The position numbers and the translations under genes are program-made. A DNA stretch of 64,000 nucleotides from Gavia stellata (taxonomy: Eukaryota; Chordata; Aves; Gaviiformes; Gaviidae). Numbering within the stretch: the first letter of the stretch is position 1; every line of letters begins with the position of its first letter. This document shows, one piece after another, positions 33,363 to 44,170 of the stretch. The DNA lies in assembly GCF_030936135.1 (NCBI RefSeq), contig NW_026776913.1:1860001-1924000 (forward strand), in the 5' to 3' direction. The notes beneath the pieces were generated by a model. That model was not told the DNA's origin. It did no database searches and was given only the letters and a program-made list of their open reading frames with translations.

Positions 33363-36300
33363 TTGTGATCCACCAGGAATAAACAGGTGGTGGATCTCTT
33401 CTGATCAAGTGGGGACCACTCGTAAGTGCCTCTTTTGTGTACCAGGTATATCTTTAGAAGTGCAGAATCTTGGGACTGGTTGTGGAATGAGAAGCGGGAG
33501 AAGGGAATTTGTGTCTTAAAGAAATATAGGTCTGGTCTTGAAGAGTGTAAAAAACTTGCCTGGCTTTCTTCCTTCTTTAAAGTAAAGCCAGTTGTGATCC
33601 TGCAAGTGGGAGCTGTTGAAATGCCGGACCTGCCCAGGAGTGGGAGGAAACTGACTCTAAGCATGCTGTTTTCTCTTCTGTCACCCAGCCAGGCTGAGGC
33701 GTGGCATTCCTGCATGTCTGGGATTCCTCAGGGCATCTCCCTATTGGCAGGGAGAAGTGGGCAGCTGGATCAAGCCCTTCCACTGGACATGTCTAAATCC
33801 AACTAGGGGAATCCCATCCCTTTGTTCTCTGGGCTTCCTAGCAGAGGACAACTGTGAAAGCTACTCTGATAGGGTCAGCCCCTCTGAAAAAAAAATAAAG
33901 TAGATCCTTGCGCAGAGGAAAGATGCACAAGTTGGGTCTCAGTTTCCCCATTTTTTAACACAGAGATCATTACTTCCCCCTTCTTTCCTTCTCTTATTCC
34001 GACTCCCCTCCACCAATGTAATTACTTATTTGTTTCCCACTGTCTGACTTAGATACTGCAAACCCAGTCCTCCTGTTTTCTTCTTTCTTGCAAAAGAGAG
34101 CAAGGTCAGCTCATGGGGCATGACTGAGCACAGACACCCCCAGCAGCAGGCTCTCCCCATTTCCTAGGCTGAGGCAAGCGCACAAGGTGGGAATGTCTCC
34201 ATCATCTCTGATTTGCGCAAGGGTCTTCAGCCCTGACATACTCCCACAACACACTTGTTCCTCCTCCACCCACAGACAGAAATTCCTTCCCACTTCCAGG
34301 CTCAGGTCTTGGTTGCAAGAATTTGCTGCACTTCAGAAGAGGCCTTGAGCTTCTTGGCTCTTCTTGGTGCTTAAGGCAATCTTCTGGGCTCCCTCCAGAT
34401 TTCATGGGGGGACTTCTTGTCTCTAACAAGGACTTTATGACAAGTTTATATGAAATGTTTGTTTTTCTGTCATTCCTGTGTGTGGAAAGAGTAGACACAG
34501 AGAAGGAGGATATACACCAAAAGGGATGCGAGTGAAGTGCCAGTAAGAACCAGGTGAGCTCCCCCCATGCCTGTGGCTTCCTGGCAAGGAGTCTGTCCTG
34601 AGAAGGGCATCCAGCCTCTACCCCACTCTGGAGTGGGGAATCAGCAGCACTCGTGCCTCCTGGGGGACACAAAAGATGACTTTTCAAGGGCACCTTTCCT
34701 CTGAACTGCTTTAGATTTGTCCTTGAGGATGAGGTATAGTGGCTGACAATGCAAATAGTGATTTAACTGGCATTGCCCAGAGTGGTCATCAGAGATGCAA
34801 ACTGCTATGCTGCAGATAATTATATTTAGGCAGATTAATGCTGGGGGTTTGGTTTGGTGTGGTTTCTACTTTTTTTTAGCTACTGATACTCTTAGGGAAA
34901 TCACACAAGCACCTGAAGGATTATTGAAGGTTTTCTGAGAGAAGCCCCAGCAGATTAGCATCTCAAGCAATGGGGTGCCAGAGGGCAAGGGAAGGATGGT
35001 TTGGGCACTGACCTGGGATTTGGGAAACGGAAATGAGTTCTCCTCTCCTTGACACCCTGCCCTTTTCAGTGAGGGCTGTGAAAAACTCTGCCAACTAGGT
35101 CGGAATGCACAGCCGTGTCAAGGAACTTCTGTCTAACTGCAGCAATGTGGTCCTGACAGCTCAGGAGTTGAGCTTCCATTTGAGTCCAAACCGCGACAAT
35201 TCACACTGCCTCCGTCTTCACTATGACACTGGGTGTTGTGTGACACAACTGTCCCGGATCTCCAGGCAGGATGGGCAAAAGTTTGATAGCTGAACCAGAA
35301 CTTTTCCTCTTCCTGGAAATGTCAATGCCACAGGCTCGAGCCAAGAAGCCCAAGAAACAAAACTTCCCAGAGGGTCAATTCATGAAAACGTCCCCCAGGC
35401 TGTGGGACTTGCTCTTGACTGACAGAGAATTTGTGAGTGTGGACAAATTTGTGAGTCTTCACCTATTTTTCCCTCTCTCTTTGTAACTTGGCTCTCAGCA
35501 TTTCTGTATTGAATCTGCTTTGCCACTTTGAAAATGTGTCTTTGAGAAACTAGCTCGGGATATTTTTATTACCTTTTTTTTAGCCCAAATGAATATGCAG
35601 CATTGAAGTGGGTTTCCATATATGGAGCAGTTTTGCACAATGTCTGCTCCAAGAGGAGAAATATCTCAGCCTGCATCTGGAAATGAATGAAGCTGTGGGT
35701 GGTAAATGTGCTTCTTCAGACGATATGTGGTATGCATGCAAGAGAAAATGTTGTGAAGGTGAATGGGCATGAAAGAAATGGAAAACTGCCCATCCAATGG
35801 AGCTCTGCAAGAGGAGGATGGAGCTGTACATAACATGGCATGATCCAAGTGGGATCAGCATGGAGAGAAGACATTTGTAGGGAAGGTGTTGCAATGGAGT
35901 ACCTTGACGTCACCCAACTGAAAAAGAGAGATTGGAGAGTGCGCTGAAGTGATGGGCAGAAGCATCCTGGGCTAAAAGACCTTGGCTAAGAAAAGGTTGG
36001 AGGGATTTGGGTTGCAGAGATTTGAGGTAGTCCTTCCAAGATCTAAGCAGGCTGACCTTTGGAGACAAGTGAAAATAAGGAAGCTCTCAAGGATGTTTTG
36101 CCATTTGTTGTACTCTTTGCTCTCTCTTATCATTTAAAGATACAGTATTGCCCTTAAGTAATCCATGCTCCATATCTTTTTTCTCTGCTTTTTTGAGGAG
36201 GGGGAGGTGGAAGAGAAGAATAGTTTCTTTTTTAACCAAAGGCAGCCAAAGGGCAGATCCCAGGTTAGCGAAAAGGTACAAAGGAAGGCAGAATTTTGAT

Positions 36301-36668
36301 GTGGTGTACACTGGCACAAGAGGATTACCTGCATTTCCATTCTCTGAAGTCCTAACTGGGCGACTGAAACCGTGGAAGCTCACAGCTCCCTTCATCTGCC
36401 CTGCATTTCAGCATGTAAAATTAAGCTAACTGAGTCATAAAGTTGGTTTTGATTCTCTTCACAGCCTAAAGCACAGCATGGGGCAGGAGACAGGCAGGAC
36501 ACCTAAAGAGGACTCACACTCCTCTGCACAAATGCTTAGGTGCTTGCAGGAACCACAGGAGGCATGGCATACCGATTCCAGGGTTCAACGACCTGGTCAA
36601 ATGCCTTGTCTCCTTCTCTGTAATGGTGGCATCGATGCGTGGCACTCATGTGCGGACTCTGTACAAGG
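33363..36668. other. Intergenic DNA at the centre of symmetry
   Basis: AT-richer, with only short unrelated frames. I see no domain, no CR1 and no duplicate within the window. The mirror point of the OR pairs (about 35 kb) falls here, but no local palindrome was recognised at that point. Confidence 0.5.
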
Positions 36669-37078
36669 ATCATAGAATCATTGATTCATAGAATGGTTTA
36701 GGTTGGAAAAGACCTTTAAGACCATCAAGTCCAACCATAAACTTAACCCTGCTAAGCCCACCACTAAACCATGTCCCTAAGCGCCTCATCCACACATCTT
36801 TTAAAAACCTCCAGCTATCGTGACTCAACCACGTCCCATGGCAGCCTGTTCCACTGTCTGACAACCTTTTCAGTGAAGAAATTTTTCCTAATATTCAGTC
36901 CAAACTTCCCCTGGCACAACTTGTGGCTGTTTCCTCTTCTCCTATCACTTGTCACTTGGGAGAAGAGACCAGCACCCACCTCTCTACAGGGGGACAATCA
37001 CTTCCCTAGTCCTGCCGGCCACACTGTTTCTGATACAAGCCAGGATGCAGTTGGCTGTCATAGCAATGTTGGCCAACA
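36669..37078 (-). mobile_element. CR1 LINE 3' fragment with internal gap
   Basis: Antisense CR1 end: TCATAGAATGGTTTAGGTTGGAAAAGACC near 36,690, then the late RT segment ([34 protein letters not shown] on the minus strand). At about 36,988 it jumps to an earlier RT part, so about 150-200 bp of the usual CR1 is missing. Confidence 0.85.
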
Positions 37079-38430
37079 TATGAAAGTTTCTTTTCCATAG
37101 GTATTCAGAGGGATCCTTCTTGTGCTCGGAAGAGGCTGTCCTGCAAGGCCTATCACATTTCCTGAGCTCCTTCCCCCTTCAGAGCTGCTTCCCACGGCAC
37201 CACCTGGATCAGTCTCCCCATACATCAAAGTGTTCTTCTCTGGAGTCCACCAGCCTGTGCTCTGCTGCTGGCCTTCCTTTGACACCTGGCACCCCACTAT
37301 TTCCTTGTTTGCCAGTACTGGCTCCAGGTGAGCATCCCCCTTACTGTCCCACCTGGCAGCTCTGTTAGGAACTTGTCCCAGGAGCCTCCAGGCTGCTGGC
37401 ATCCTGTCGCTTTGCCTGGCCAGGGAATGCCAGGGCACTTACAGTCCCCCACAGGAACCTGCTCCTTAACCTGGAGACTTCCTCGGCTTGCTGAGAGAGG
37501 ACTTTTGCTGTTTCCTCTCCCTGACCAGGTAGGATATGACTGCCAAGACCATGTCACCCTTACTGACTTCTCTTCTCATCCTCACTCAGAGAAGCTGGCC
37601 CAGCCTGTGGCCCATCTCATAGAGGAGCTCCATATATCCTAGCTGCTCCTTCACACAGCGTGCTTCCCCCCAATACTTGTCCTCCCTGTCACCTTCTCCA
37701 TCAGAGCCTGTATCCCTCCACTGCAGCACCCCAGCTCAGCAAGCTGTGCCACCACTTCTCATTTAATCCCAAACCATCACAGTAGAGTGACAAGTCCTGG
37801 GGCTTCAGCTCCTCCTGCCTGTGCTCCAGCTCCCCCTGGCCATGCACCTTTGGGCTACAGCACCTCAGCCATGGCACTGGGTGGAGCGCAGACTTCTCAG
37901 AGGGAAACCTGATCACTGATCCTGACCATAAGACCATTGTGAATCGAGCAGTTAGTACTGTGCTGCGCTGTGCTGCGTGTATAGCGTGGCCTCCGCACCT
38001 GTACTGTGCTGCAGAGATCCCTTGGGCACAGGACAACCTCGGCAGCTCCTTGTCACAGTGCAGCCTGCGGGCAGCTCCCACTCGGTACCGGCCATCATGG
38101 CACCTGCATGGCCTTGTCTCTGTCTGACAATGCAGCAGGAAGGTCTCATGAGAACATCATTTCTGACTGACTGTGGGGAAGAGGAATAGAGTAGTTTCCT
38201 CGTAAGGGAATACGGTAAGAGTTTGAAGGACCAAAACGGGAGACTGTCTTCTCTGGATGGGGTCTGCATGGCGTGCTGCACATGCTGGGAGTCCCATCTG
38301 ATGCTACACCACCTGGGCATCCCACCACCTAACTGGGTAAAAGATTACCTATACTATTCTCTCATTATAATCCTTGACCTTACTGCATTTTAAGTACCTT
38401 CCTTACTGGGATCATAATGGATCTACTGGT
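37079..38430. other. Intergenic DNA, no gene recognised
   Basis: Open frames on both strands near 37,300-37,640 show no domain I can name. A weak resemblance to block Z (around 56,930-57,000) is visible near 37,840-37,920. Confidence 0.4.
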
Positions 38431-41353
38431 GAAGAGCTCTCCAGCACACTCCAATGGACTGGTAGGTGTGCAGTTTGCTCAGGTAACCCCCGGCTTCATC
38501 CCCATTCACAGCTGGTTGTTCTCCTCCAGAGCCCTGCCTCAAAGCACAAAGGCCTGGGAGACCTTGCTGGTGGAAACTGAGGCAAAGGGGACACAGAGCA
38601 TCTCAGATCTATCTACACTACTCTTACTAAACTTAGCAGTGGTTCCACAGTCTCTCTGTCTCTTCCTTAACTCTTCCTGAAGCAGCAACAGGTCATCTTA
38701 GTGCCCTTGAATTCCCTTTTGAGTGTCAATTGAGTTTTGATATGGACCATTGCTGTGCTTGGAGGATGCGGTCCATGAAGACAAGATGTGTGCAGGCACA
38801 CTGAGAAAAGGATTGTTCTATTCACGGACTGTATCATCAAGGGAGTGAATAAAGATCCCTGTGTGATGTGCTTTGTGTTCACGCAATGCCTGCAGCTGTT
38901 GGGCAGAGAAGGGACAGACTTTGCCTCTCTGATGATATCTGATGACTGATGCCTCTGAGTGATGGCAACAGTCAATGGCACACAGGCACCAAATCGCATT
39001 CTCTGCGATGCCACCTGGGGTGTATTGTCACGCACCCACCCTGAATGGGAATTGCTTTCCTGTTGGTCCTGTGATTTTCTTGCCAGCCCTGGCATCTCAT
39101 GTAGCTCTGTGGGCCTGGATTTGAACATTACATTGAGCAGCTGCCTTGAATTCTGTACCACAATGTGGGGATGAACACAAGACAGCTGCCAATACAGTCA
39201 GTGAAGATCTAGTAAACCCAACACCTGGAGGAGAGGAAGAAAGAGATGGAGCTCTCCCTATGGCATACGACTCCATTCCATCCTATGAATAGCTCTATAG
39301 GCTGACCTGAACATAACAAGTAGGGACAGGTTCAGTTGCCCTTAATTTGGGCAGCAGCTGTCCTTTCAGTTGGCCAAAGGAAATTCCCAAGAGCCTCCAA
39401 GAAGATGCCCCAGATGTTGGCCTGTCTCTACATCAGCCTGCACGTATCTTCAATCTGTCTCTATTACCGGCACACATCTTTGACCACCTCTGGCACCTCA
39501 GGTGTCACCAGACAACTGCATCTGAACAGCTCACTCCTGGCCTCCAGCTCCATTAATTACCATGGGAGCTGAGAGCAGGAGCTCACATGCAGGTGCCTAT
39601 TGTGTGTCCACCTGAAGGGGGGCAGGAGGAATCCCACCTGCTGTGGGTCTGTGGTGTGCATGGGAGGGAGCTGAGTGCCCTTCCAGCCCCAGCACTCCAA
39701 ACCCAGGATGAGATGCCTTGTCGGGCTCAGCTGCATCCCTTCCCTCAGCAGGGGTAAAGGAGATCCCTGCCTGTCCCTGTCTGGCTGTCCTGTCTAAAGA
39801 TGGGCCAAGAAAAGTTGATATTTAGGCGTGACTCTGTCTCTCAGCAGGGAAATGTCAGTGCTGGGAAGAAGTGTCTCTCCCCAGCTGCGGGAGGGAACCT
39901 CAGTGATTGCTCCAGCCTGTTTCACAGCAGGTTCCCCTGGAGCCCCAGGGACCCCTGGGGGGAGCCCCGAGGGGCAGAGAAAGTGCCGCCTTGGGCTGCT
40001 CCTCTGCTGCTGAGCTGGGCCGGGCTCCTGGGATGGAGGGAGCTCATGGCAAGCGGGCAGCGCTGAGGAGAGACAGCTCTGCCCAGGAGCAGCTCCTCTG
40101 CAGAGCGCAGCAGGGCTGAGGGCACTGCCTGCAGGCACCGAGGGGAGAGGATCAAGGCAGAGAGAGGTTAAAGGCAGTCTGGGGTGGGAGGACAGAGGCG
40201 AGCTCACTGGAGGAGAAATCTTCACAGCCCTTGACAGGGTAAGTCTCTGGGTGCAGGGCAATGCAGCTACAGTTCGTGGAGGGCTCTCGTAAAGCTGGCA
40301 TAGCCCCCACGAATCTCACTCCTCTATAGAGGAGGTGCCCCAGAAGAGGGCTTCCCTGCTGCACCATCAGCGGGACAGGGCATGAGGGCTGCCTTCTGCC
40401 AGGGACGGCTGCAGGGTGTGAAGGTGGGTGTGCAGCCAGGGGTGCCCAGGGCTGTCCTTCCGAGCAGGGTCCCTGCACCCCCGGGGCTGGGTGCTGGGGC
40501 AGGGACTCTGCCGCCTGCCAGGGTCAGCACTCAGCCTGCCCGGGGAGCTCCCCACGGCGCTGTGGGGAGAAGCTGGGGGTGAGAGTGTCGACCCAAGGCA
40601 GGGAAGTGTCCTTCTGTTTTTGAGAGGGTGCTGCCTGGGTCAGGGCTGCTCGCAGCTCCAGATCACCCCCAGGACAGTTGCAGAGGGTCCTTGTAGAGAA
40701 GGGCATCAAAGCAGCAGTCACCTGAAAGGGAAGAAGTTTGTGCTTTGAGTTTTCTCCTCGTCGTTTGCTGGGTGGGCAGGGGGAGGTGGGAATTTTTTTC
40801 TCCATTTTGCACAAGGCATTGAGACTCCATTTGTTGTTAGGAGCTGTCTGAGCTGCTTTTTAAGTCCTGCTCACCCAGAGATGCCCCTGGGTAGTGCCCT
40901 GCTGCCAAGAGGGGTCTGCATGCAGAGCTGAGCATGCTGCAGGTGGGATGGGGTCTGTGAGCATGAAGAGGGAGGAGATGTGGGGACAGAGAAAGAGGTC
41001 CTGGCCAAGACAAGCTCCAGGCAGCAGAGCCATGGGCAGGGAGGAAGAGAGAACTGCTTCCAGAAATGCCGTTGGAGGGGGGATTCAGGCATCTCTCTGC
41101 CATCCCCTGCAGTGCAGATGCCTTCCCTGGAACAACCCCCCGGTCTCCTCACTCACACAGCAGAGCCTCTGCCCTTAACGTCATGGGATTTGGTCATCAG
41201 TTGCCTTCCCAGCAACCCGGCCACCACAGAGGAGAGATGCTCGAGTGCCCGACTGTGTCTCCCTCTTCTGCCTCCCCTGGCAGGGGCACTTTGCCATCCC
41301 CTCTTCTCCCTGCCGCCCTTGTTCATACTGTTACGCTCACTGGTGGGGGGGGC
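38431..41353 (+). repeat. OR3 upstream unit (blocks Z, A, B, C)
   Basis: Same orientation as the OR4 unit. 38,440-38,790 matches 56,521-56,840 at moderate identity (block Z). 39,790-40,250 matches 57,230-57,650 (block A with donor) closely. 40,330-40,600 matches 57,780-58,020 (block B) closely and then becomes more diverged. 40,840-41,100 is a diverged block C. 38,800-39,790 has no clear partner. No coding gene is supported. Confidence 0.7.
40239..40244 (+). promoter_or_regulatory. Putative 5' UTR exon donor for OR3
   Basis: GTAAGT after CCCTTGACAGG. With the acceptor at 42,297 the intron would be about 2.05 kb. Confidence 0.6.
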
Positions 41354-41807
41354 TGAGGATTGAAGTACAGCTGAGACACCAATGCTGCATGTACTGTCAT
41401 GCACGTACGTCCATGGAGGAAAAGCAGCCAGCTTGCATCCTGTCAATCTTTGGGCCTCTGGGAACTGCAGTGTGTGCGGCTGGAAATGATGTGACCCTCC
41501 ATTCAGAATGTAACGAATTTAAGATATGTGACTTTTTCCTTGAGAGGTCCTGCTGGGTTGCAAGCTGCCGTCCAGAAGCACATAGTTCTCCCATGACATC
41601 TCTGTGTTATCTAGCAGTCCCATGGAGAAGATGTCTCAGTGCTAAGGCCATGGAGATGCTGCTGGGCAGCTGAATGTGGGCAGCTGTAATGAGCCCTCTG
41701 TGTCCCTGGTTGGGAGGGCAGAGCGGAGGTCTTCCTCGGGAATGGTTAGATGGGGTGAGGGCTTTGGAGAGCTGCACTTGGAGAGTGGGTTCCTCTGCTC
41801 TCACTGG

Positions 41808-41890
41808 TGTCATAGAATCATAGACTTACAGAATGGTTTGGGTTGGAAGGGGCCTTTAAAGGCCATCTAGTGCAACCCCCTGCAATGACA
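41808..41890 (-). mobile_element. CR1 3'-end fragment
   Basis: Antisense CR1 tail: CATAGAATCATAGACTTACAGAATGGTTTGGGTTGGAAGGGGCC and following words. It is under 100 bp and sits in the presumed OR3 intron. The rest of 41,354-42,290 is unique. Confidence 0.75.
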
Positions 41891-42280
41891 GTCCCTTTGC
41901 CTCTCAGGACCCACCAGGTGTCACACGGGGTGCAGCAGAAATGCCAAGGATTTCTGCCTCAAAACCACTCTTCAGCTGTGGTGGGGCAATTAAAACAGAA
42001 TAAACGAAACAAAATCCCCACAGCTCTGCTCTGCCGTCAAGTGATTTGGAAGCAACAATGCTGAAAAGGTCTTTGATATTGAAAGTGGATTTAATCTGAG
42101 ATCACCCTGTGTTCCTACTGAGCTATTGCTGTAGGCCAGGGCTGACACCTACAGAGCCCACAGCAGAACCTCCTGCTCTCTGGGGCACCCTCAGCCAGCA
42201 CCAAAGAGAGCTCACAAAAGGTCTTCCTGAAAAGACTGAATAGATTATACTCAGAGAAGTCTGCCCTAACTTGTCACAGT

Positions 42281-42298
42281 CGTGACCTTTTTGAACAG
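42281..42298 (+). promoter_or_regulatory. Splice acceptor before the OR3 coding exon
   Basis: GACCTTTTTGAACAG followed by GTCCCC, 23 bases before the ATG. Confidence 0.65.
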
Positions 42299-42321
42299 GT
42301 CCCCAGGTCCCGAGGAAGAAA

Positions 42322-43257
42322 ATGTCCAACGGCAGCTCCATCACCCAGTTCCTCCTCCTGGCATTCACAGACATGCGTCAGCTGCAGCTCTTGCACTTCT
42401 GCCTCTTCCTGGGCATCTACCTGGCTGCACTCCTGGGCAATGGCCTCATCATCACCGCCATAGTCTGCGACCACCACCTCCACAGCCCCATGTACTTCTT
42501 CCTCCTCAACCTCTCCCTCCTTGACCTGGGCTCCATCTCCACCACTCTCCCCAAAGCCATGGCCAATTCCCTCTGGGACACCAGGGCCATCTCCTACTCG
42601 GGATGTGCTGCCCAAGTATTCCTGCTTGTCTTTTTCATGTCAGCAGAATTGTATCTTCTCACTGTCATGTCCTATGACCGCTACATTGCCATCTGCAAAC
42701 CCCTGCACTACGGGACCCTCCTGGGCAGCAGAGCTTGTGTCCACATGGCAGCAGCTGCCTGGGGCAGTGGGTTGCTTTACGCTGTGCTGCACACAGCCAA
42801 TACATTTTCACTACCACTCTGCAAAGGCAATACCTTGGACCAGTTCTTCTGTGAAATTCCACAGATCCTCAAGCTCTCCTGCTCAGACACCTACCTCAGG
42901 GAAGTTGGACTTCTTGTGGTTAGTTTCTGTTTAGTCTTTGGCTGTTTTGTTTTCATTGTGCTGTCCTATGTGCAGATCTTGAGGGCCGTGCTGAGGATCC
43001 CCTCTGAGCAGGGACGGCACAAAGCCTTTTCCACGTGCCTCCCTCACCTGGCCGTGGTCTCCCTGTTTCTCAGCACTGGAGTGTTTGCCCACCTGAAGCC
43101 CCCCTCTATCTCCTCCCCATCCCTGGACCTGGTGGTGGCAGTTCTGTACTCGGTGGTGCCTCCAGCAGTGAACCCCCTCATCTACAGCATGAGGAACCAG
43201 GAGCTCAAGGATGCCTTTTGGAACCTGACCCCATGGATGCTGTTTTACAGAAAATAA
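42322..43257 (+). CDS. Olfactory receptor, OR14-like (gamma-c), OR3
   Basis: A 311-residue odorant receptor. Motifs are the NGS glycosylation site at residue 3, PMYFFLLNLSLLDLGS near residues 57-72, MSYDRYIAIC at 116-125, cysteines of GCAAQ (95) and FFCEIP (177), SYVQIL in TM5, KAFSTCLPHL in TM6 and PAVNPLIYSMRN in TM7. From the TM1-TM2 loop to mid TM4 it is almost identical to OR4 (I count two mismatches in about 250 bases), although the flanks of OR3 and OR4 are clearly more different. The tail (FWNLTPWMLFYRK) is unlike those of OR1, OR2 and OR4. No stop or frameshift; probably functional. Confidence 0.95.
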   Translation: MSNGSSITQFLLLAFTDMRQLQLLHFCLFLGIYLAALLGNGLIITAIVCDHHLHSPMYFFLLNLSLLDLGSISTTLPKAMANSLWDTRAISYSGCAAQVFLLVFFMSAELYLLTVMSYDRYIAICKPLHYGTLLGSRACVHMAAAAWGSGLLYAVLHTANTFSLPLCKGNTLDQFFCEIPQILKLSCSDTYLREVGLLVVSFCLVFGCFVFIVLSYVQILRAVLRIPSEQGRHKAFSTCLPHLAVVSLFLSTGVFAHLKPPSISSPSLDLVVAVLYSVVPPAVNPLIYSMRNQELKDAFWNLTPWMLFYRK

Positions 43258-43445
43258 CCTGCCTCCCCTCCTCTCCACATTTCCCAGAGATTCTCTTAGG
43301 CCACAAGTTGGCATTTTCCTCTTGTGATAATTCTACTCATGAAAAATTTTCTCGGTTTATACTCCTTCTGTTGAGTCTTGGTGGTGTCATGGGTCACCCT
43401 TGCACAACACTGTGTCAGCTGTGGCCTGTCCAATGGCAGCTTTTC

Positions 43446-43451
43446 AATAAA
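43446..43451 (+). promoter_or_regulatory. Poly(A) signal for OR3
   Basis: AATAAA about 190 bases past the stop, in a 3' UTR segment whose following words (GTGCAGTGCCTGA) match those after the OR4 signal at 60,582. Confidence 0.65.
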
Positions 43452-43719
43452 AGGGGATCTCCCAGGTGCAGTGCCTGAAGGCTGGTTTCTTCCTACAGAG
43501 TTGCTCCCAAGAAAATATCCATAGAGTTGCTCTTTTAAAGTTTCTGTTCTCCTTTTGTTCTCAGTGTTTTTGGTGTTAAGCTCATGGTAAGGTTGGGTTC
43601 CAGAGCCTGGACTCTCAGCCCAGCCCGTTCTCAGGCAGCTCCAGCTACATCAGGTGCTCATGGCCTTGTCCCGACAAATACTGAAAATCTCCATCGACTG
43701 ATCACCCACCAACTGGCCT

Positions 43720-43905
43720 GAGTCCTTGCTCCAGTGTTTGGCTCTGAGGGATTTCTCAAAAACCCAGCTCTCAGCTTCTCCTTGTCCATCACGTGCTCCA
43801 GGCCCCAACCATCCTTCTGGCCTCTGCAGGACTCGCTCCAGCCTGCCAGGGTCCTTCTTGTGCTGGGGAGCCCCATACTAGACACAGCAGTCCTGATGTG
43901 GTCCT
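43720..43905 (-). mobile_element. CR1 LINE fragment
   Basis: Antisense CR1 RT words: CAGGACTCGCTCCAGCCTGCC, then GTCCTTCTTGTGCTGGGGAGCCCC and GACACAGCAGTCC. This corresponds to the CR1 segment FWAPQ…LERVQ. It stops where an LTR-like sequence begins. Confidence 0.65.
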
Positions 43906-43906
43906 G

Positions 43907-44165
43907 TGGTGGGTTGACTTTGACCAGCAGCCAGACACCAACCCAGCTGCTCAGTCACTCCCCCTACTCAACAGGGCCAAGGGAGAAAATAAGATGGACT
44001 AGCTCATGGGTCAAAGTGAAGACAGGGACATCGCTTACTAATTCCTGTCACCGGCAAAGAAGAGCTGACTTGGGGAAGAGAAATTTAATTTATTGTCAAT
44101 TAAAAGAGATTTGGATAGTGAGAAGATCTAACAGAAATATTAAAGAACATTTCCCCACCCCGCTC
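43907..44165 (-). repeat. Avian LTR fragment (ERV, unrelated to the ERV-L copies)
   Basis: Begins TGTGGTGGGTTGACTTTG with CAGTCACTCCCCCT, GGCTCATGGGTC-like and TTTAATTTATTG words, typical of an avian LTR end in antisense. It is partial and has no internal region next to it. It lies between a CR1 fragment and the start of the direct duplication unit copy 2. A fossil; the family is judged from memory of the word pattern. Confidence 0.55.
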
Positions 44166-44170
44166 CAAGG

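Noticed and set aside
33363-36668. A hairpin or palindrome centre at the mirror point
   Set aside because: I looked for local inverted symmetry near 34-35.2 kb and saw none. The spacer is unique sequence.
37300-37640. Frames on both strands with Cys- and Pro-rich content
   Set aside because: No domain I can name, and no conservation within the window.
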